The translations under genes and the position numbers were made by a program. A DNA stretch of 64,000 nucleotides, from NCBI GenBank assembly GCA_003427395.1, contig BFEA01000013.1, positions 2,340,432 to 2,404,431 on the forward strand, in the 5' to 3' direction. Positions within the stretch are counted from its first letter, which is position 1. Each line of letters begins with the position of its first letter. The notes under the pieces are model-generated. The model was not told the origin of the DNA and did not search any database. It saw only the letters and a program-made list of their open reading frames with translations. Below are positions 23,225-33,860 of the stretch, in pieces. This DNA comes from Chara braunii. Its lineage: Eukaryota > Streptophyta > Charophyceae > Charales > Characeae.

Positions 23225-24847
23225 GTGGGGTTGAGTGTCAATCTCCTCTATGCATGGAATGTGCCCTTTCAATGTGTCCTTGTCTATGACTCTGAATGTG
23301 TTTGGGATCACATGGCGCTCATGCAGTGAACTGCAATTTCATCGGGCTTTGCACGCCAGCACGGCTTCACACTTCATCACGCACACAAGCTTGCACACGT
23401 GATGTGCACCAACACGAGATGAGACCACATGGAGGTTACTGAAAACGTCAGGTCTTAGGTATGTATGTACTTGCGACTATGGCTGCCAAGCTCTCATTGA
23501 GGTAAGTCTCTCGCTCTCTCTCACTCTGTCTACTACACTATTCTCACAGGCCTCGTGCTATCCCTCACTGAATGTCTTCCCCACTCTCACTCACTGTCCT
23601 CTATCAGCTATGACAACCAGCACCGTCAACTACCACTAACACACTCACATCCGCTGGTTACCATGCAAGTCTGGAGCAGCACTTCCACGACTGGCACCAA
23701 TGGAAATACTGTTGACACCCTACTGCGGATGGAAATATTGTTGACATCCTGTGAAATTCTGTGGTCCCATGGTGGTAAGAGAACCAACGGGAGCAAGGCT
23801 TTCTTATGGATGGCTTTGATCCATTGGTGGGAGCAGCACTGCTGGAAACCAGGTCCGGTGTCCATTATATACAACATCACAAATTGCAGTTCCCAAATTT
23901 GGAGCTTCTACTTGCTGCTGTTCCAAAATTTGGAGCTCTGGACTTGTACCCTTTGTCAACTGACGGCCATCGGCTTCGGACACATCGGGAGTTGTCATGG
24001 ACTGTGCAGGGACTGAGCTGCATCGAACTGACAGACAGGCTTCCTTCAGACAAGCAACGAGCTGGCCTCCTAGATTTTCTAAGAGTTGCTGACCTGCGAG
24101 CCTACTGGATGGCCTCAAAGCCTGCCGACTTATTTTGCGGACTGGGCCTCTGACACCTGCCGGGACTAACAAAAATCGGACACTGGCACATGGAATGGGA
24201 TCTGGACTCCGAGATGGGTGAAATCCTTTCCCTTACTTTATCAGAGCACTGTATATTGCTCATGTTTGTGGCTGCTTTTTCACCTTGTGCCAAGTGCCCA
24301 TTACAGTGGATGATGGCCACGTTCAAACAATCTCTTCTGCTGATACCAGCATTCAAAACAAACTTGCTTGCTGATTGATACAAACAGCAATATTTGCATA
24401 GTGGTAGAGACATATGCCAGAGTTATCCTCTTCTCTATGGCATATCTGTGCACTAGTTGCTTCAAGACAATGAGGCTCTCTCCTGTGAGTATCACGAGAA
24501 TAATGCTTGATTCCGAGCAGGGACTAGTATGAGTATAATACTTTCAGTGCACTCCTTCAGTGTGATGTGTGGTGTGTGCTGTGTGGCACGATCAGCCTAT
24601 GTGTGCTCACCGAGCACATCTTCACACTGTGCAACGCGCAGCAGAGTGCGGTGTACAACAAGGTTCGCAATCTGGGCAGAGGTGTGTGCGGTTTGTGGAG
24701 CTGAGATGATAGTTGTAAGAGTGTTCTGGGCACTTGTCCTGCACTGGAAGAAGCGTGAAAGAAGTTGGAATGCGTGTGAGTTTTTTCCAGTATTCACCTG
24801 CTCTCAAACAAAAGATCACGAGATAACTAAGAAACACGGCTCCTGTT
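23225..24847. other. mostly non-coding; one unexplained plus-strand ORF
   Basis: The plus-strand frame 23806-24153 (115 codons) has a protein-like composition (for example DKQRAGLLDFLRVADLRAYW) but matches no family I know and has no clear splice signals. The rest shows no gene. If the exon at 22964 belongs to a real gene, this interval would hold its introns. Confidence 0.3.
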
Positions 24848-25105
24848 CTGCAGGACACAACGACAGAAGACTGGACGCTGGTTGACCTGATGAAGAAATC
24901 AACCTCTGTGCAGCCCATCTCTGTTCGACCTAGGCTTGCCATCAACGTGCTTACCCGTCGCTACATGGCTGCTTTACTGCAGGACACAACAACAGAAGAC
25001 TGGGTGCTGGTTGACCTGATGAAGAAATTGACCTCTGTGCAGCCCATCTCTGTTCGACCTTGGCTTGCCATCTATGTTCTTACCGGAACACCATGCTTCT
25101 TATTA
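24848..25105 (+). repeat. 129-bp in-frame tandem duplication within an ORF
   Basis: Units start CTGCAGGACACAAC at 24848 and 24977. The period of 129 bp is 43 codons, so a single plus-strand frame (open from about 24835 to 25126) reads the unit twice: LQDTTTEDW, LVDLMKK, TSVQPISVRP, LAI, VLT, with five or six substitutions between copies. The first unit is preceded by a splice-acceptor-like TCCTGTTCTGCAG. It may be a duplicated exon of a host gene; the peptide itself is not recognised. Confidence 0.7.
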
Positions 25106-25126
25106 TGTGTGGTGTGCGTTAATTGA

Positions 25127-25680
25127 AATAGAATGAAATGGGGGCACACGGGCACGGTTTATTTAAACAAGTCAGCCCCCCGCAATGAAGCCGTGGCCCA
25201 GCGCCAACTCCACCCCACCCTGGGCACTAGAGGAAAGAAGCAGAAAAGGGGAAAACTCCACCCCCAGGACAACAGGAAAAAAACAATTCTCAATGGGCAA
25301 TCCCACTTTGGTGCATCTGGCAGCAACTCCATCCAGGAGAAAGCAAAAAAAAATGCATAAGTCCAAAGTTCCCCTATGGCAAGGTTCGTCCGCTTCCTCT
25401 TCCACTAGGGCTGGGGGGTTGGTGCACCCTTGGTGCTTGTCACTGTTGTCTGGTCGAAGTTGCCCTCGATACTGGCAGGGTGATGGTCCTGAGTGCTGGT
25501 CACAGTGAGGTAGGATAGTAGGGACAGGGGGTGCACTGGGAGTATTAACGTGGGGATGGATAGGGTAGGTGGCCTATCCTGTTAGGGCAATTATTGGCTG
25601 CCGCTGCCACCAATCACTGCGGGTCTGGTCCTTGGCCTCTACAACACACTGGGCTTTCGAAAAAAAAGGATTTGAGCTCT
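25127..25680. other. non-coding stretch, no gene seen
   Basis: G/C- and purine-rich DNA with only short, non-protein-like ORFs. Confidence 0.45.
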
Positions 25681-25693
25681 GAACGGGCTAGCA
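25681..25693. repeat. left target-site duplication of the U6 insertion
   Basis: GAACGGGCTAGCA, identical to 25783-25795. It flanks the U6-derived sequence on the left. Confidence 0.85.
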
Positions 25694-25782
25694 TGTCCTT
25701 CGGGTCATCTGTTAAAATTGGAGCGATACAGAGAAGATTAGCATGGCCCCTGCACAGGGATGAAACACAGAAACGAGAAATG
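25694..25782 (+). pseudogene. U6 snRNA retropseudogene
   Basis: About 89 bp closely resemble plant U6 spliceosomal RNA from the 5' stem-loop (GTCCTTCGGGTCATC) through AAAATTGGAGCGATACAGAGA and AGATTAGCATGGCCCCTGC to AACGAGAAATG. The ACAGAGA box and AGC triad are intact; there are several changes in the 5' stem and 3' half, and the terminal U-rich tail is missing. It is bracketed by perfect 13-bp direct repeats, which marks it as a reverse-transcribed, inserted copy rather than a transcribed gene. No upstream snRNA promoter or polyA tail is visible. Confidence 0.88.
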
Positions 25783-25795
25783 GAACGGGCTAGCA
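25783..25795. repeat. right target-site duplication of the U6 insertion
   Basis: GAACGGGCTAGCA, perfect match of 25681-25693, directly abutting the end of the U6-like sequence. Confidence 0.85.
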
Positions 25796-26044
25796 CTTTG
25801 TGAACAGCATATGGCTACAATTAGGACCAGAGGTAAACGAATCAGGCTGAACAGGCCAGCTACCACTTCCCAAAATGCATCTGACAGCAATTAGGGCCAT
25901 ATGTGGACGAATCGGGCTGCACACCCAGAGCTTTCCAAAGAAAGACCTTGTGCGAGTATGCTCCACCCGACACTGCTACTGCTACGAACCAAGAAACAAA
26001 AACGGAATCTAGCAATCAAGGAAAACGACAAAAGAAAACGGGCA

Positions 26045-26222
26045 AAAAAACAAAAGTAAAAATAGATAAATAACACATAAATCGAGGCAAAAAAGGATCC
26101 TCAGACATATATGAGATTGAATAAATATGAACTAAACTACTGACAAAAGTGACCACAATTAACATAACCACAGTCAGAGTATCAAACAGAAAACCCCAAG
26201 AAGCATCAAACATTTCTGACAA
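26045..26222 (-). pseudogene. nad5: nuclear fragment of mitochondrial nad5 (NUMT)
   Basis: About 58 codons on the minus strand read [19 protein letters not shown], then [20 protein letters not shown] and [12 protein letters not shown], a highly conserved part of NADH dehydrogenase subunit 5, a proton-pumping membrane subunit of respiratory complex I. Outside this stretch the frame (26016-26261) loses similarity on both sides, so only a small piece was transferred. The surrounding DNA is nuclear repeat, with a gypsy LTR starting at 26366, which argues for a nuclear copy rather than a mitochondrial gene. The open frame suggests fairly recent transfer. Confidence 0.88.
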
Positions 26223-26365
26223 ACAAAGCATTTCGAATTTTGTGACATCCAGCGTCATCAAAGTGACCTCACATTATTCATGAAGTGCTTACTTCTTATC
26301 TTATCTTTCATTCTAACGAATCTAAAAAAAAGAACAAAAAAGAAACTAACGAATCTAGGAAAATG
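26223..26365. other. A/T-rich spacer between the NUMT and the B1 LTR
   Basis: Short AT-rich segment with two nearby AACGAATCTA repeats. It may still be organelle-derived, but no further gene is identifiable. Confidence 0.4.
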
Positions 26366-27335
26366 AAATCAGACTAGTCTTCTTCCTTACTCAGCATGCA
26401 TGAAACAGATGGCAATCACACTGGCGACAGTTGCCCACACAAAGCTCAGAGATATCGTGGCCAAGAACACAGTTCAGAATCAACTTGCTTCGAATGGTGA
26501 TGGCGCCTGTGCGCCCTCACAACACCCTTCCACGCTGTATCCTCAGCAACAGTTCACACGCAGGCTACTCTGGATCTCCCTGGATGTCCCACACACACTC
26601 ACAACTCACTGCACACTCCTACACAAACACGCTGTAGCCTATCTCTAACCTAGTGAAGCTATGGCTGCTTGCTACCTCTACTACTAACTAGCGGCTATGG
26701 CCGCTCCATCTCCCTTCCAACCCACTTCTTCCTCGGGCACTCGCAGACCTCCTTGCACAAGTCGCTCAGGCAGCACTTCTGCACAGCTCACAGTCTGAAT
26801 GAATGGATAACTGGAAGCTGCCACATGATTTATGTTGGTCGCTGGTCTGCTCCTTTCCTTCAGGCCTAGGATGCACACAGTCCCACATGGTACTTACTGA
26901 CTGGACAAGGTGCGACTGGGACTGGGTACCGCTGACTAGACCTGGTAAGTCTGCCCACTTGCCCACTTGCCCGCGGACTGCTTTTGAGACTCTCGAAGGG
27001 GCAGTCCTAGAAGACTCTAGACCTTCCTACTTGCCCTTTCGGTACTGTAGCAGCTACGACTAAGGTTGACCCTTCAGATCTACAGCAGCTATGACCAGAC
27101 ATAAGCTACGACTCCTACCCTACAGGTAAGCAGCTCGAACCTACTCAACCCTCGTTTCTGCAACAGCTTTAGGCAGACAACTTTAGGGGCAAACTGTACT
27201 GTACACGGGTTGAGGGCAGGTCTAGGGATCGAGCCCTGGGATCTGCATCTGCTACAACGAAGGTGAAAACCGTTTCACTCCCGCCGGCCTTAATTCGAGG
27301 TCCTCTGAGAATATTCTAGTTCAAGACAGGATCTT
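26366..27335 (-). repeat. 3' LTR of gypsy element B1 (candidate)
   Basis: This block matches 31991-32965 over nearly its whole length in the same orientation, including TGCATGAAACAGATGGCAAT, GCGCCTGTGCGCCCTCACAA and GAAAACCGTTTCACT. It sits at the 3' side of the chromodomain coding region of B1. A purine-rich minus-strand stretch (AGAGAGAGAAAAGG) at 27335-27352 is a plausible polypurine tract. The exact ends are not fixed by TG/CA. Confidence 0.65.
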
Positions 27336-27352
27336 TACCTTTTCTCTCTCTT

Positions 27353-27847
27353 TCATAGGCTCGGACTATATCGGGGGCAGTGTCTGGAAGCTCTGTTCGG
27401 GTAAACCAGCGGCCGTCTTCCGGCTCTTGATAAGAAAATCTGACTTTGTGGACGACCTCTACCTCCTGTTCTGAATACATCCTCACCTTCTATGCGATCA
27501 ATGTCGTACGTTCCGTCCATGTCCACAGGGATCATGGACCTCCTCGATGGGAACTGCTGTCTCGTAGTGCAAGGCAACAACTTTGATGCATGAAAGACTG
27601 GGTAGGTGTGGAGGTGTGCTGGAATCTCTATCGTGCAGGATGGTCCATCCTGTCCTCCGGCCTTAATTTCTATAACTGGCCGCGGTCCTCTGTACGCAGG
27701 TAACAGTTTCTGCGAAATGTTCTCCTCAGGAGCAAATTCTTTGGATTTGACCCAGACTAGGTCGCCCACCTGGAACTGCGACGGGCGAAGGTGCTTGTTG
27801 GCTTGCTCTATCATCTTATGTTGGGCCTCCCTGAGGTTCTCTATCAC
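27353..27847 (-). pseudogene. B1 integrase C-terminus and chromodomain
   Basis: 164 codons with the integrase tail (FQVGDLVWVKSKEFAPEE, then LLPAYRGPRPVIEIK and HLHTYPVFHASKLLP) followed by the chromodomain entry (MDGTYDIDRIEGEDVF). After RGRPQSQIFLSRAGRRPLVYPN the reading is shifted relative to B2, where the normal KVRFSYQEPEDNHWFT follows, so the chromodomain end is lost here. Confidence 0.82.
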
Positions 27848-27937
27848 GGTAGCAATCTCTTTCTTGGGCTGTAGTGCAAACTCCCTAGTACCGGGCTGTA
27901 GACTCTGGATCTGATCCCGGTTCAGTCCCTCAAACGA

Positions 27938-28396
27938 TCAACGCGGTCTAAAGGACTTATGCAGTTCGTGGGGAGTGTGACAGGTTGCTAAATAAACGCT
28001 GCTGTTATTTGCACTGGCTACCTTTGGGAGCATCTCATCCCAGTTGACTTGATCAGGTCTAATGTACATTCTAAGATCTTGTTGCAGGATCTTGTTCATC
28101 TGTTCGCTCTGACCGTTAGTCTCTGGATGGCGGCCAGACGACATCACCAACATAGAGCCGTAGACTCTCATCAGTTCCTGCCAGGTGAACCTGGTATCTT
28201 TGTCACTAACTATCGACAACGGTATACCATGCTCATTGACCCAATGATAAAAAAATTTCTCTATTACTAAATTTGTGCGTGCCTCTGAAGGCAAAGGAAC
28301 AAAAACTGCATACTTACTAAACCTATCAACTATAACCATGGCTTGGCTCTTGCCATGCCTACTCTTTACCCCAGCGTCCATGAAATCGATGGACAC
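27938..28396 (-). pseudogene. B1 integrase catalytic core (open)
   Basis: 152 codons with a full DDE set: SIDFMDAG (first Asp), SIVSDKDTRFTW (second Asp) and RHPETNGQSEQMNKILQQ (Glu), ending LHKSFRPR. Integrase inserts the cDNA into the genome. The core is open although zinc-binding and C-terminal parts lie in other frames, so the protein as a whole is broken. Confidence 0.85.
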
Positions 28397-29243
28397 AGAA
28401 TCTCCGGGTCATGCAGGAATAGGCAAGGGTTTGAGAAGACCAAGAGGGGCTCCCGTAGTGGTCTTATTCCTCTGGCATACTTTACACGTACTCTATGCAA
28501 TCAGCCTTTATGCCAGGCCATGTATACGAGCGAACGAGGTTGGCTAATGTCTTTTGCCAATCGAATGTCCTTCTCTGTGGTGGCATTCCCCTAGGATCAA
28601 ACTACGGATCTCCTCACTGTTGGGAACATATAGTCGATCAGCTACGTTAGTCTTCTCGAATAACAACCCATCTGTAGTGCGGTAATCTGCTCAGATTCTG
28701 GGGACTTCTTAACTCTCTTGAGGAGGTCGCTATAAATAGGGTCCTGCGCATACGCCTCTTTGATTTTTTGTTGCAGGTCTCTCCCTATGTCCAGATAGTG
28801 TACTATCGCTCCAGAGTAATCGGGTCTTCGACTTCGAGCGTCCGCAACTACATTGTACTTTCCCTATACAGGCTTGAGCTCAAAGTCAAATTGATCTATC
28901 CCTGTGACCCACCTAGTAAGCTTAGGTGTCATCTTGGCCTGAGTCTTCAGCCACCTCAATGTCTTGTGGTGTGAGTAGATTTTAAAGTGCCTTCCAGCGG
29001 TCTAACGCTTGCTTGAGAGCGTAGAGTTCCCTCTCATATGTCGTTTCCGCTACCTTATCTGAAGGCATCCTAGCGAACATGAACTCTACGTGTCTATACC
29101 TATTTGCCATCATTTTGCTGTAGAACAGCACCTATACCGTACCGACTTGCATTAGTGAAGACAACTTAAGGCAAAGACGGATCGACTACCTTGACAACTG
29201 GGTACTCATTCAAGGCCCGCTTTCATTTCTTTAGGGTCTATGT
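28397..29243 (-). pseudogene. B1 RNase H end and integrase zinc region, decayed
   Basis: No long ORF remains, but minus-strand frames read YERELYAL, RWVTGIDQFDFELKP and YLDIGRDLQQKIKEAYAQDPIYS, matching the RNase H tail and connector of B2 (34435-34860). Numerous stops show decay. Confidence 0.7.
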
Positions 29244-29612
29244 TCAATTTTGGTCCCACTTCCAGATCGCGTCTTTCTTTAGCAATCTGCAAAAGGGGGC
29301 AGCGATGTCAGCGAAGTTCCTCACGAACTTTATGTAACAATTTGCTAACCCTAGGAATGACCACAACTTTGTTAATGTGCGGGGTGTTGGCCAGTCTCCA
29401 ATCGCTGCTATCTTGCTGTCCTCAGGCTCTATGCCATCTCCATCTAGGACGTGGCCCGAGCACAATACCTGTGTCTTGGCCCACTCACACTTCTTTGCGT
29501 TGATCTTGAAGTTAGCTTCTCTCAGCTTCTCCAAGACCTGCCTCAGGTGAGCCTCGGTGACTGGCCTAAAATGGGCTGCAAAGATTTGTTCTTCTAGCTG
29601 CTCCTTCTTCAC
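29244..29612 (-). pseudogene. B1 RT connection, joined to protease end by an internal deletion
   Basis: The ORF starts in protease-end sequence (EEQIFAAHFRPVTEAHLRQ) and continues directly into the RT thumb/connection (LEKLREANFKINAKKCEWAKTQV, then RTLTKLWSFLGLANCYIKFV). Compared with B2, about 614 bp corresponding to 35392-36005 are missing, with the junction at 29556/29557. The lost segment includes the RT palm with its catalytic Asp box. B1 therefore cannot encode a working RT. Confidence 0.85.
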
Positions 29613-30353
29613 TAACGTTGCGAATGCAGGACCGCTGAGGCAGCAATGTGCTAAGGAGTTATCTACCCTTTACACATGAAACAAGCGAGCAGTCTTAACT
29701 TCACTTGATGGGCTAGGGAACCTACACGTTCTCTCTCAAACGGAGTGTGGCCCCTGCTACCTCTCCCCAGTCCATTCCTAGGACCATATCGAATGAGAGA
29801 TTGTCCTCTACGAGGAGAGTCAGGGAATGAAGAACTCTCTCTACCTTCCCATCTTTCTATAGGCGGAAATATGCCTGGACTACCTCGACGTAATCCTAGA
29901 TTTGTATGGTGCGATTGTCAGCGAGGATACTGGCTATAGGTTTTTCTGACTTGTGGACTTCCAAATTTTAACTTCAGCTTCTGCAGTGCTTTACGGCTAA
30001 TGTAACTGCGGGTGGCCCGACTATCTAAAGGCCCCTACCCTTCCTCTAAAAACCTCTACATCCACTAACACTAGCTGTCCCTTTCCATCCTTCTTCATCT
30101 TGGCCCAGGCTGGCATCCTCTCTCTTTACTTTTCTGCCAGACCTGTGAGGGAAGTGCCTAGAGAGACTCTAACGCAAGCAGTCTCTGGACAGCTAACTAG
30201 GCACTGGCCAGCAACCTCTGCCATAAACACATGTGGTTTGGGAGTTTCTCTATGGTGCGCGCACTCTTCTCCACATGGTCTAGGGGTAAGGGCAGTTGCG
30301 ACCCCTATTGGCGGTTGCCTTTTGCTGCCTTTGCAGCAGCTCGCCGGGCATCT
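29613..30353 (-). pseudogene. B1 protease region, decayed
   Basis: The segment 29630-30110 aligns with the open protease fragment of B2 at 36044-36259 and its flanks (SLAHCCL-type and MVLGMDWG-like stretches), but stops interrupt all frames. No DSGA motif is intact. Confidence 0.6.
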
Positions 30354-31183
30354 CTATGCTTGGGGCAATATTTGATAATATGCCCAGATCACTGTAGTAA
30401 TGCTCTGATCCACGTTTATCCTTCTTTGCCGTATTGTTTGCTTTATGCCCTGCGCTTCCCAAGGTCTACCTTGTGGCAGGCCAAGGTGCCATTCACCCTT
30501 TCTGGGAAGTGATCGGTTGAAACGAGGACGGTTTTGTGGGGGACCTTGACCCCTGCCTCCCTCTTGGTGGTTTCCTCTACCGCCAACCCCCTGATCGCCC
30601 TGTCCTCGACCACCAGAGGTCCGACCCCCTTGGCCCTGACCTGCTCCTTTTCCTTGAGGCCTCCCTCCAGCCGCGACAGCAGCATAAGTACTTCCCGGAC
30701 TATTGCCACTGTCCTCCTCTTCTAGGCCGCACTCTATCTGACTGTAGGGGACCTCTTCCATACCTCCCTCATCTAAAGTTAGGATCAAATGATCCTTGGC
30801 CTTGACTTGGCCAGAGATGGTACAGCCCTTCCATTTTTGTTCCTTGTCCAGATCTTTGTGCCAGAAAGTGGACACTGGCATGGATTGGGCTTCGAAAGCC
30901 ACCACTTCCCTACTCAAGGTATCGCAGGTCATGACAGGCTCTTGCTCTCCTCAAAGAAGTGCCCGTGCAGAGCATCAGGGATGGCACAAAAGAATAATTG
31001 GACTAATTGGGTCTCAGTGACCCCATGTCCAGGGACAGCAACCATTTCATCCATAACACCTTTGAATGCCTTGGCACTCTTCCACTGATGTGAGTGGATG
31101 GTGTGTAGCTTATCAGAGGCTTTAATCCCCCTAGCGACATCTGCAAACCGCTCGCAGAGTAACCTGAAAAACACAGTATCCAA
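30354..31183 (-). pseudogene. B1 gag C-terminal half
   Basis: Two overlapping minus-strand fragments. The upstream one (30929-31183) has the gag helices RFADVARGIKASDKLHTIHS and GVTETQLVQLFFCAIPDALH. The next (30354-30932) continues with SREVVAFEAQSMPVSTFWHK, then KDHLILTLDEGGMEEVPYSQ and a long Gly/Arg/Gln-rich tail (GQGQGGRTSGGRGQGDQG), an RNA-binding composition. The zinc knuckle that follows survives only in another frame (GHIIKYCPKHRD). The N-terminal half of gag is missing. Confidence 0.75.
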
Positions 31184-31194
31184 AGTCGCTCCTC

Positions 31195-31985
31195 TCTGTC
31201 TGGCGCCCAGCGCCCAGCCTACAGTACTCGACTATGCTACCTACATCAGCATTCTCGCAACAGGCTCAGTTTGACTCTTAAAGACCAATGTACATGAGGT
31301 CAACACCATAGCCGACCTCTCTCATGTACCAGGTACGTATCTCGTCTCCCCACATCAGACCCTGTCCACCCACACTCGCCTCCTTCCTAAAGGCCACCGA
31401 TCGCGCTCTTACCCCCTTAGCGCTCTGCAGCCCGACTATGGCTGCTAGCACTCCCCTGCCCAGCAGCGCCCCTCTCACGTCTCGTGCACCCCGCAAGCGC
31501 CCTGGCCGCAACGCAGCACGCAACCTTCAACGCAGTAGAGCAGCAGCGTGACCGCATTGCCTGCGTGGGCCAGAATGCCTGACCCTGGCTGTCTTCCTTC
31601 CTATATGGAAGTGGCCTCCTCTGCTTGGCTGCGTGTGGCCTGGCTGCAAACTTCCAGTATCTTCCGGTTGGGCCCCAGTGCCTGCGCCCAGGCTCGGTGC
31701 TACAGTTGAGGGCCTGGGCCCTTTACAGTTGGGCACGGCCTGAGTCTCCAGACTTGGGCCGTTTGCTGCATTTGCACAGGACACGGGGTATGTACGTCGA
31801 CAATGCTGCTTTTGCGTAGGCCTTGATGTATCGGCCCTACATTGTGTGTATGTGCCCCGGCGCAACTGCGAAGCCCTGGGCCAAAGTGTACAACACAGCT
31901 TAGGGAGGCTCACGGGTCCACTCAACCAACTGCCGAGCTGCAACAGCCTAAGTACCCACATATGCAAAATGTTGAATTTTGGCCT
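31195..31985. repeat. LTR-like repeat unrelated to B, truncating B1
   Basis: This block shares order and wording with about 62050-62700 (GCCGACCTC, CCTCCTTCC then AAGGCCACC/ATGACCACC, GCTCTGCAGCCCG(A/G)CTATGGCTGC, GGGCCC tracts). That second copy is next to the coding part of element E. It is therefore probably a solo or truncated LTR of the E family. It begins exactly where B1 gag homology stops. Confidence 0.5.
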
Positions 31986-31990
31986 TTCGT

Positions 31991-32965
31991 GAACATTGCA
32001 ATCAGACTCCTCTTCTTTCTTAGCATGCATGAAACAGATGGCAATCACACTGGCGACAAGCACCCACACAAAGCTCAGAGATATCATGGCAAAGAACACA
32101 GTCCAAAATCAACTTGCTAAGATTAGCTATGGCGCCTGTGCGCCCTCACAACACCCTTCCACGTTGTATCCTCAGCAACAGTTTACAGGCACGCTACTTT
32201 GGATCTCCCTGGATGTCCCACACACGCACACAACTCACTGCACACTCATACACAAACACAATGTAGCTTATCTCTAATCTAGCGCAGCTATGCCTGCTTG
32301 CTACCTCTACCACCAACTAGCGGCTATGGCCGCTTCGTCTCTCTTCAGCCCACTTCTTCCTTGGGCACTTGCAGACCTCCTTGCACAAGTGGCTCAGGCA
32401 GCGCTTCTGCACGGCTCACAGTCTGAATGAATGAATAACTGGACGCTGCCTCTTGATTTATACTTATGTTGGTCGCTGTTCTGCTCCTTTCCACTGGGCC
32501 TAGGGTGCACACAATCCCACAAGGTACTTGCTGACTGGACGTGGGAAGTCTACCCACTTGCCCACTTGCCCACTTGCCTACGGACTGCTTTTGAGACTCT
32601 TGAAGAGGCAGTCCTAAAAGACTCTAAACCTTCCTAGTTGCCCTTTCAGTACTGTAGCAGCTACTACTAGGTTGACCCTTCAGACCTACAGCAGCTACGA
32701 TCAGACATAAGCTACCACTCCTACCCTACAGGTAAGCAGCTGGAACCTACTCAACCCTTGTATCTACAACGGCCTTGGACAGACAACTTTAGGGGCAGGT
32801 CACGGTTTCAAACATTGATGTGGCAAAATGTACCGTACACGGGTTCAGGGGAGGTCTAGGGATCGAAGCCTGGGATCTGCATCTGCTATTGCAAAGGTGA
32901 AAACCGTTTCACTCTCGCCGGCCTAAATTCGAGGTCCTCCGAGAATACTTCAGTCCAAGGCAGGA
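31991..32965 (-). repeat. 3' LTR of gypsy element B2 (candidate)
   Basis: Direct counterpart of 26366-27335 with numerous point differences and small indels. It lies immediately downstream (minus sense) of the B2 chromodomain. AGAGAAATAAGGAAGG at about 32970-32986 on the minus strand is a possible polypurine tract. Confidence 0.65.
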
Positions 32966-33294
32966 CCTTTACCTTCCTTATTTCTCTCATAGCTGCGGAC
33001 TACATGGGGAGCAGTCTCTAGAAGTTGGGTTTGGGTAAACCAGTGGTTGTCTTCGGGTTCTTGATAAGAAAATCTGACTTTGTACTGTTTCTGTCGACGA
33101 CCTCTACCTCCTGTTGTGAATACATCCTCGCCTACTATGCGATCAATGTTGTACCTTCCATCCATATCCGGAGGGATCATAGACTTCCGTGATGGGAACT
33201 GTTGACTCGTAGTAGAAGGCAACAACTTTTGACGCATGAAAAACTGGGTAGTTGTGGAGGTGTGCTGGAATCTATATTGTGTACGACGGTCCAT
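32950..33294 (-). pseudogene. B2 chromodomain segment
   Basis: 114 codons containing MDGRYNIDRIVGEDVF, then RRQKQYKVRFSYQEPEDNHW and FTQTQLLETAPHVVRSYE, a complete-looking chromodomain tail better preserved than in B1. The upstream integrase barrel is frame-broken near 33294. Confidence 0.8.
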
Positions 33295-33860
33295 CTTATC
33301 CGCCCTTCACTTCTAGGACTGGCCAAGGTTCTCTATAAGCAGATAACAGTTTCTGTGAGATGTTCTCCTAAGGAGCAAACTCTTTAGACTTTACCTAGAC
33401 TAGGTCGCCTACTTGGAACTGCGACGGGCGGCGGTGTTTATTGGCTTGTTCTATCATCCTGTGCTAGGCCTTCCTGAGGTTCTCTATCACGGTAGCAATC
33501 TTCCCTAGTACCAAGCGGTAGCCTCTGGATCTGATCCCGGTTCAGTCCCTCAAACGGCCTACGTGGTCCGAAGGACTTGTGTAGTTCGTTGGGAGTGCGA
33601 CCGGTTGCTAAGTGCACGCTATTGTTATATGAACTGACTACCTTGGGAAGCATCTCATCCCAGTTGACTTGATCAGGTCTAACATACATTCTAAGAACTT
33701 GTTGCAGGATCTTATTAATCTGTTCGGTCTGACCGTTGGTCTCTGGATGGCAGCCAGTCTACATCAACAACTTAGAGCCATAGACTCTCATCAGTTCTTG
33801 CCAGTTTTGACTAGTGAATCTAGTGTCTCTATCACTAACTATGGACAGCGGAAGACCATG
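33295..33860 (-). pseudogene. B2 integrase C-terminal part
   Basis: The open piece 33438-33689 reads MYVRPDQVNWDEMLPKVVSS, then NNSVHLATGRTPNELHKSFG, the end of the DDE core. Upstream (to 33860) decayed sequence still encodes the TRFTSQNWQELM-like region before the insertion. A frame change separates it from the chromodomain. Confidence 0.75.

Larger units (their letters stand above)
26366..31190 (-). mobile_element. Ty3/gypsy chromovirus B1, truncated
   Basis: Minus-strand element with 3' LTR, chromodomain, integrase, RNase H remnants, an RT connection and gag in order, but lacking its RT catalytic part, the gag N-terminus and a 5' LTR. It is closely related to B2, which lies just upstream in transcription direction. 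Its 5' end is cut at about 31190 by a different LTR-like sequence. Confidence 0.8.

Noticed and set aside
25694-25782. Functional U6 gene
   Set aside because: The flanking 13-bp target duplication, missing 3' tail and absence of a visible snRNA promoter point to a retropseudogene.
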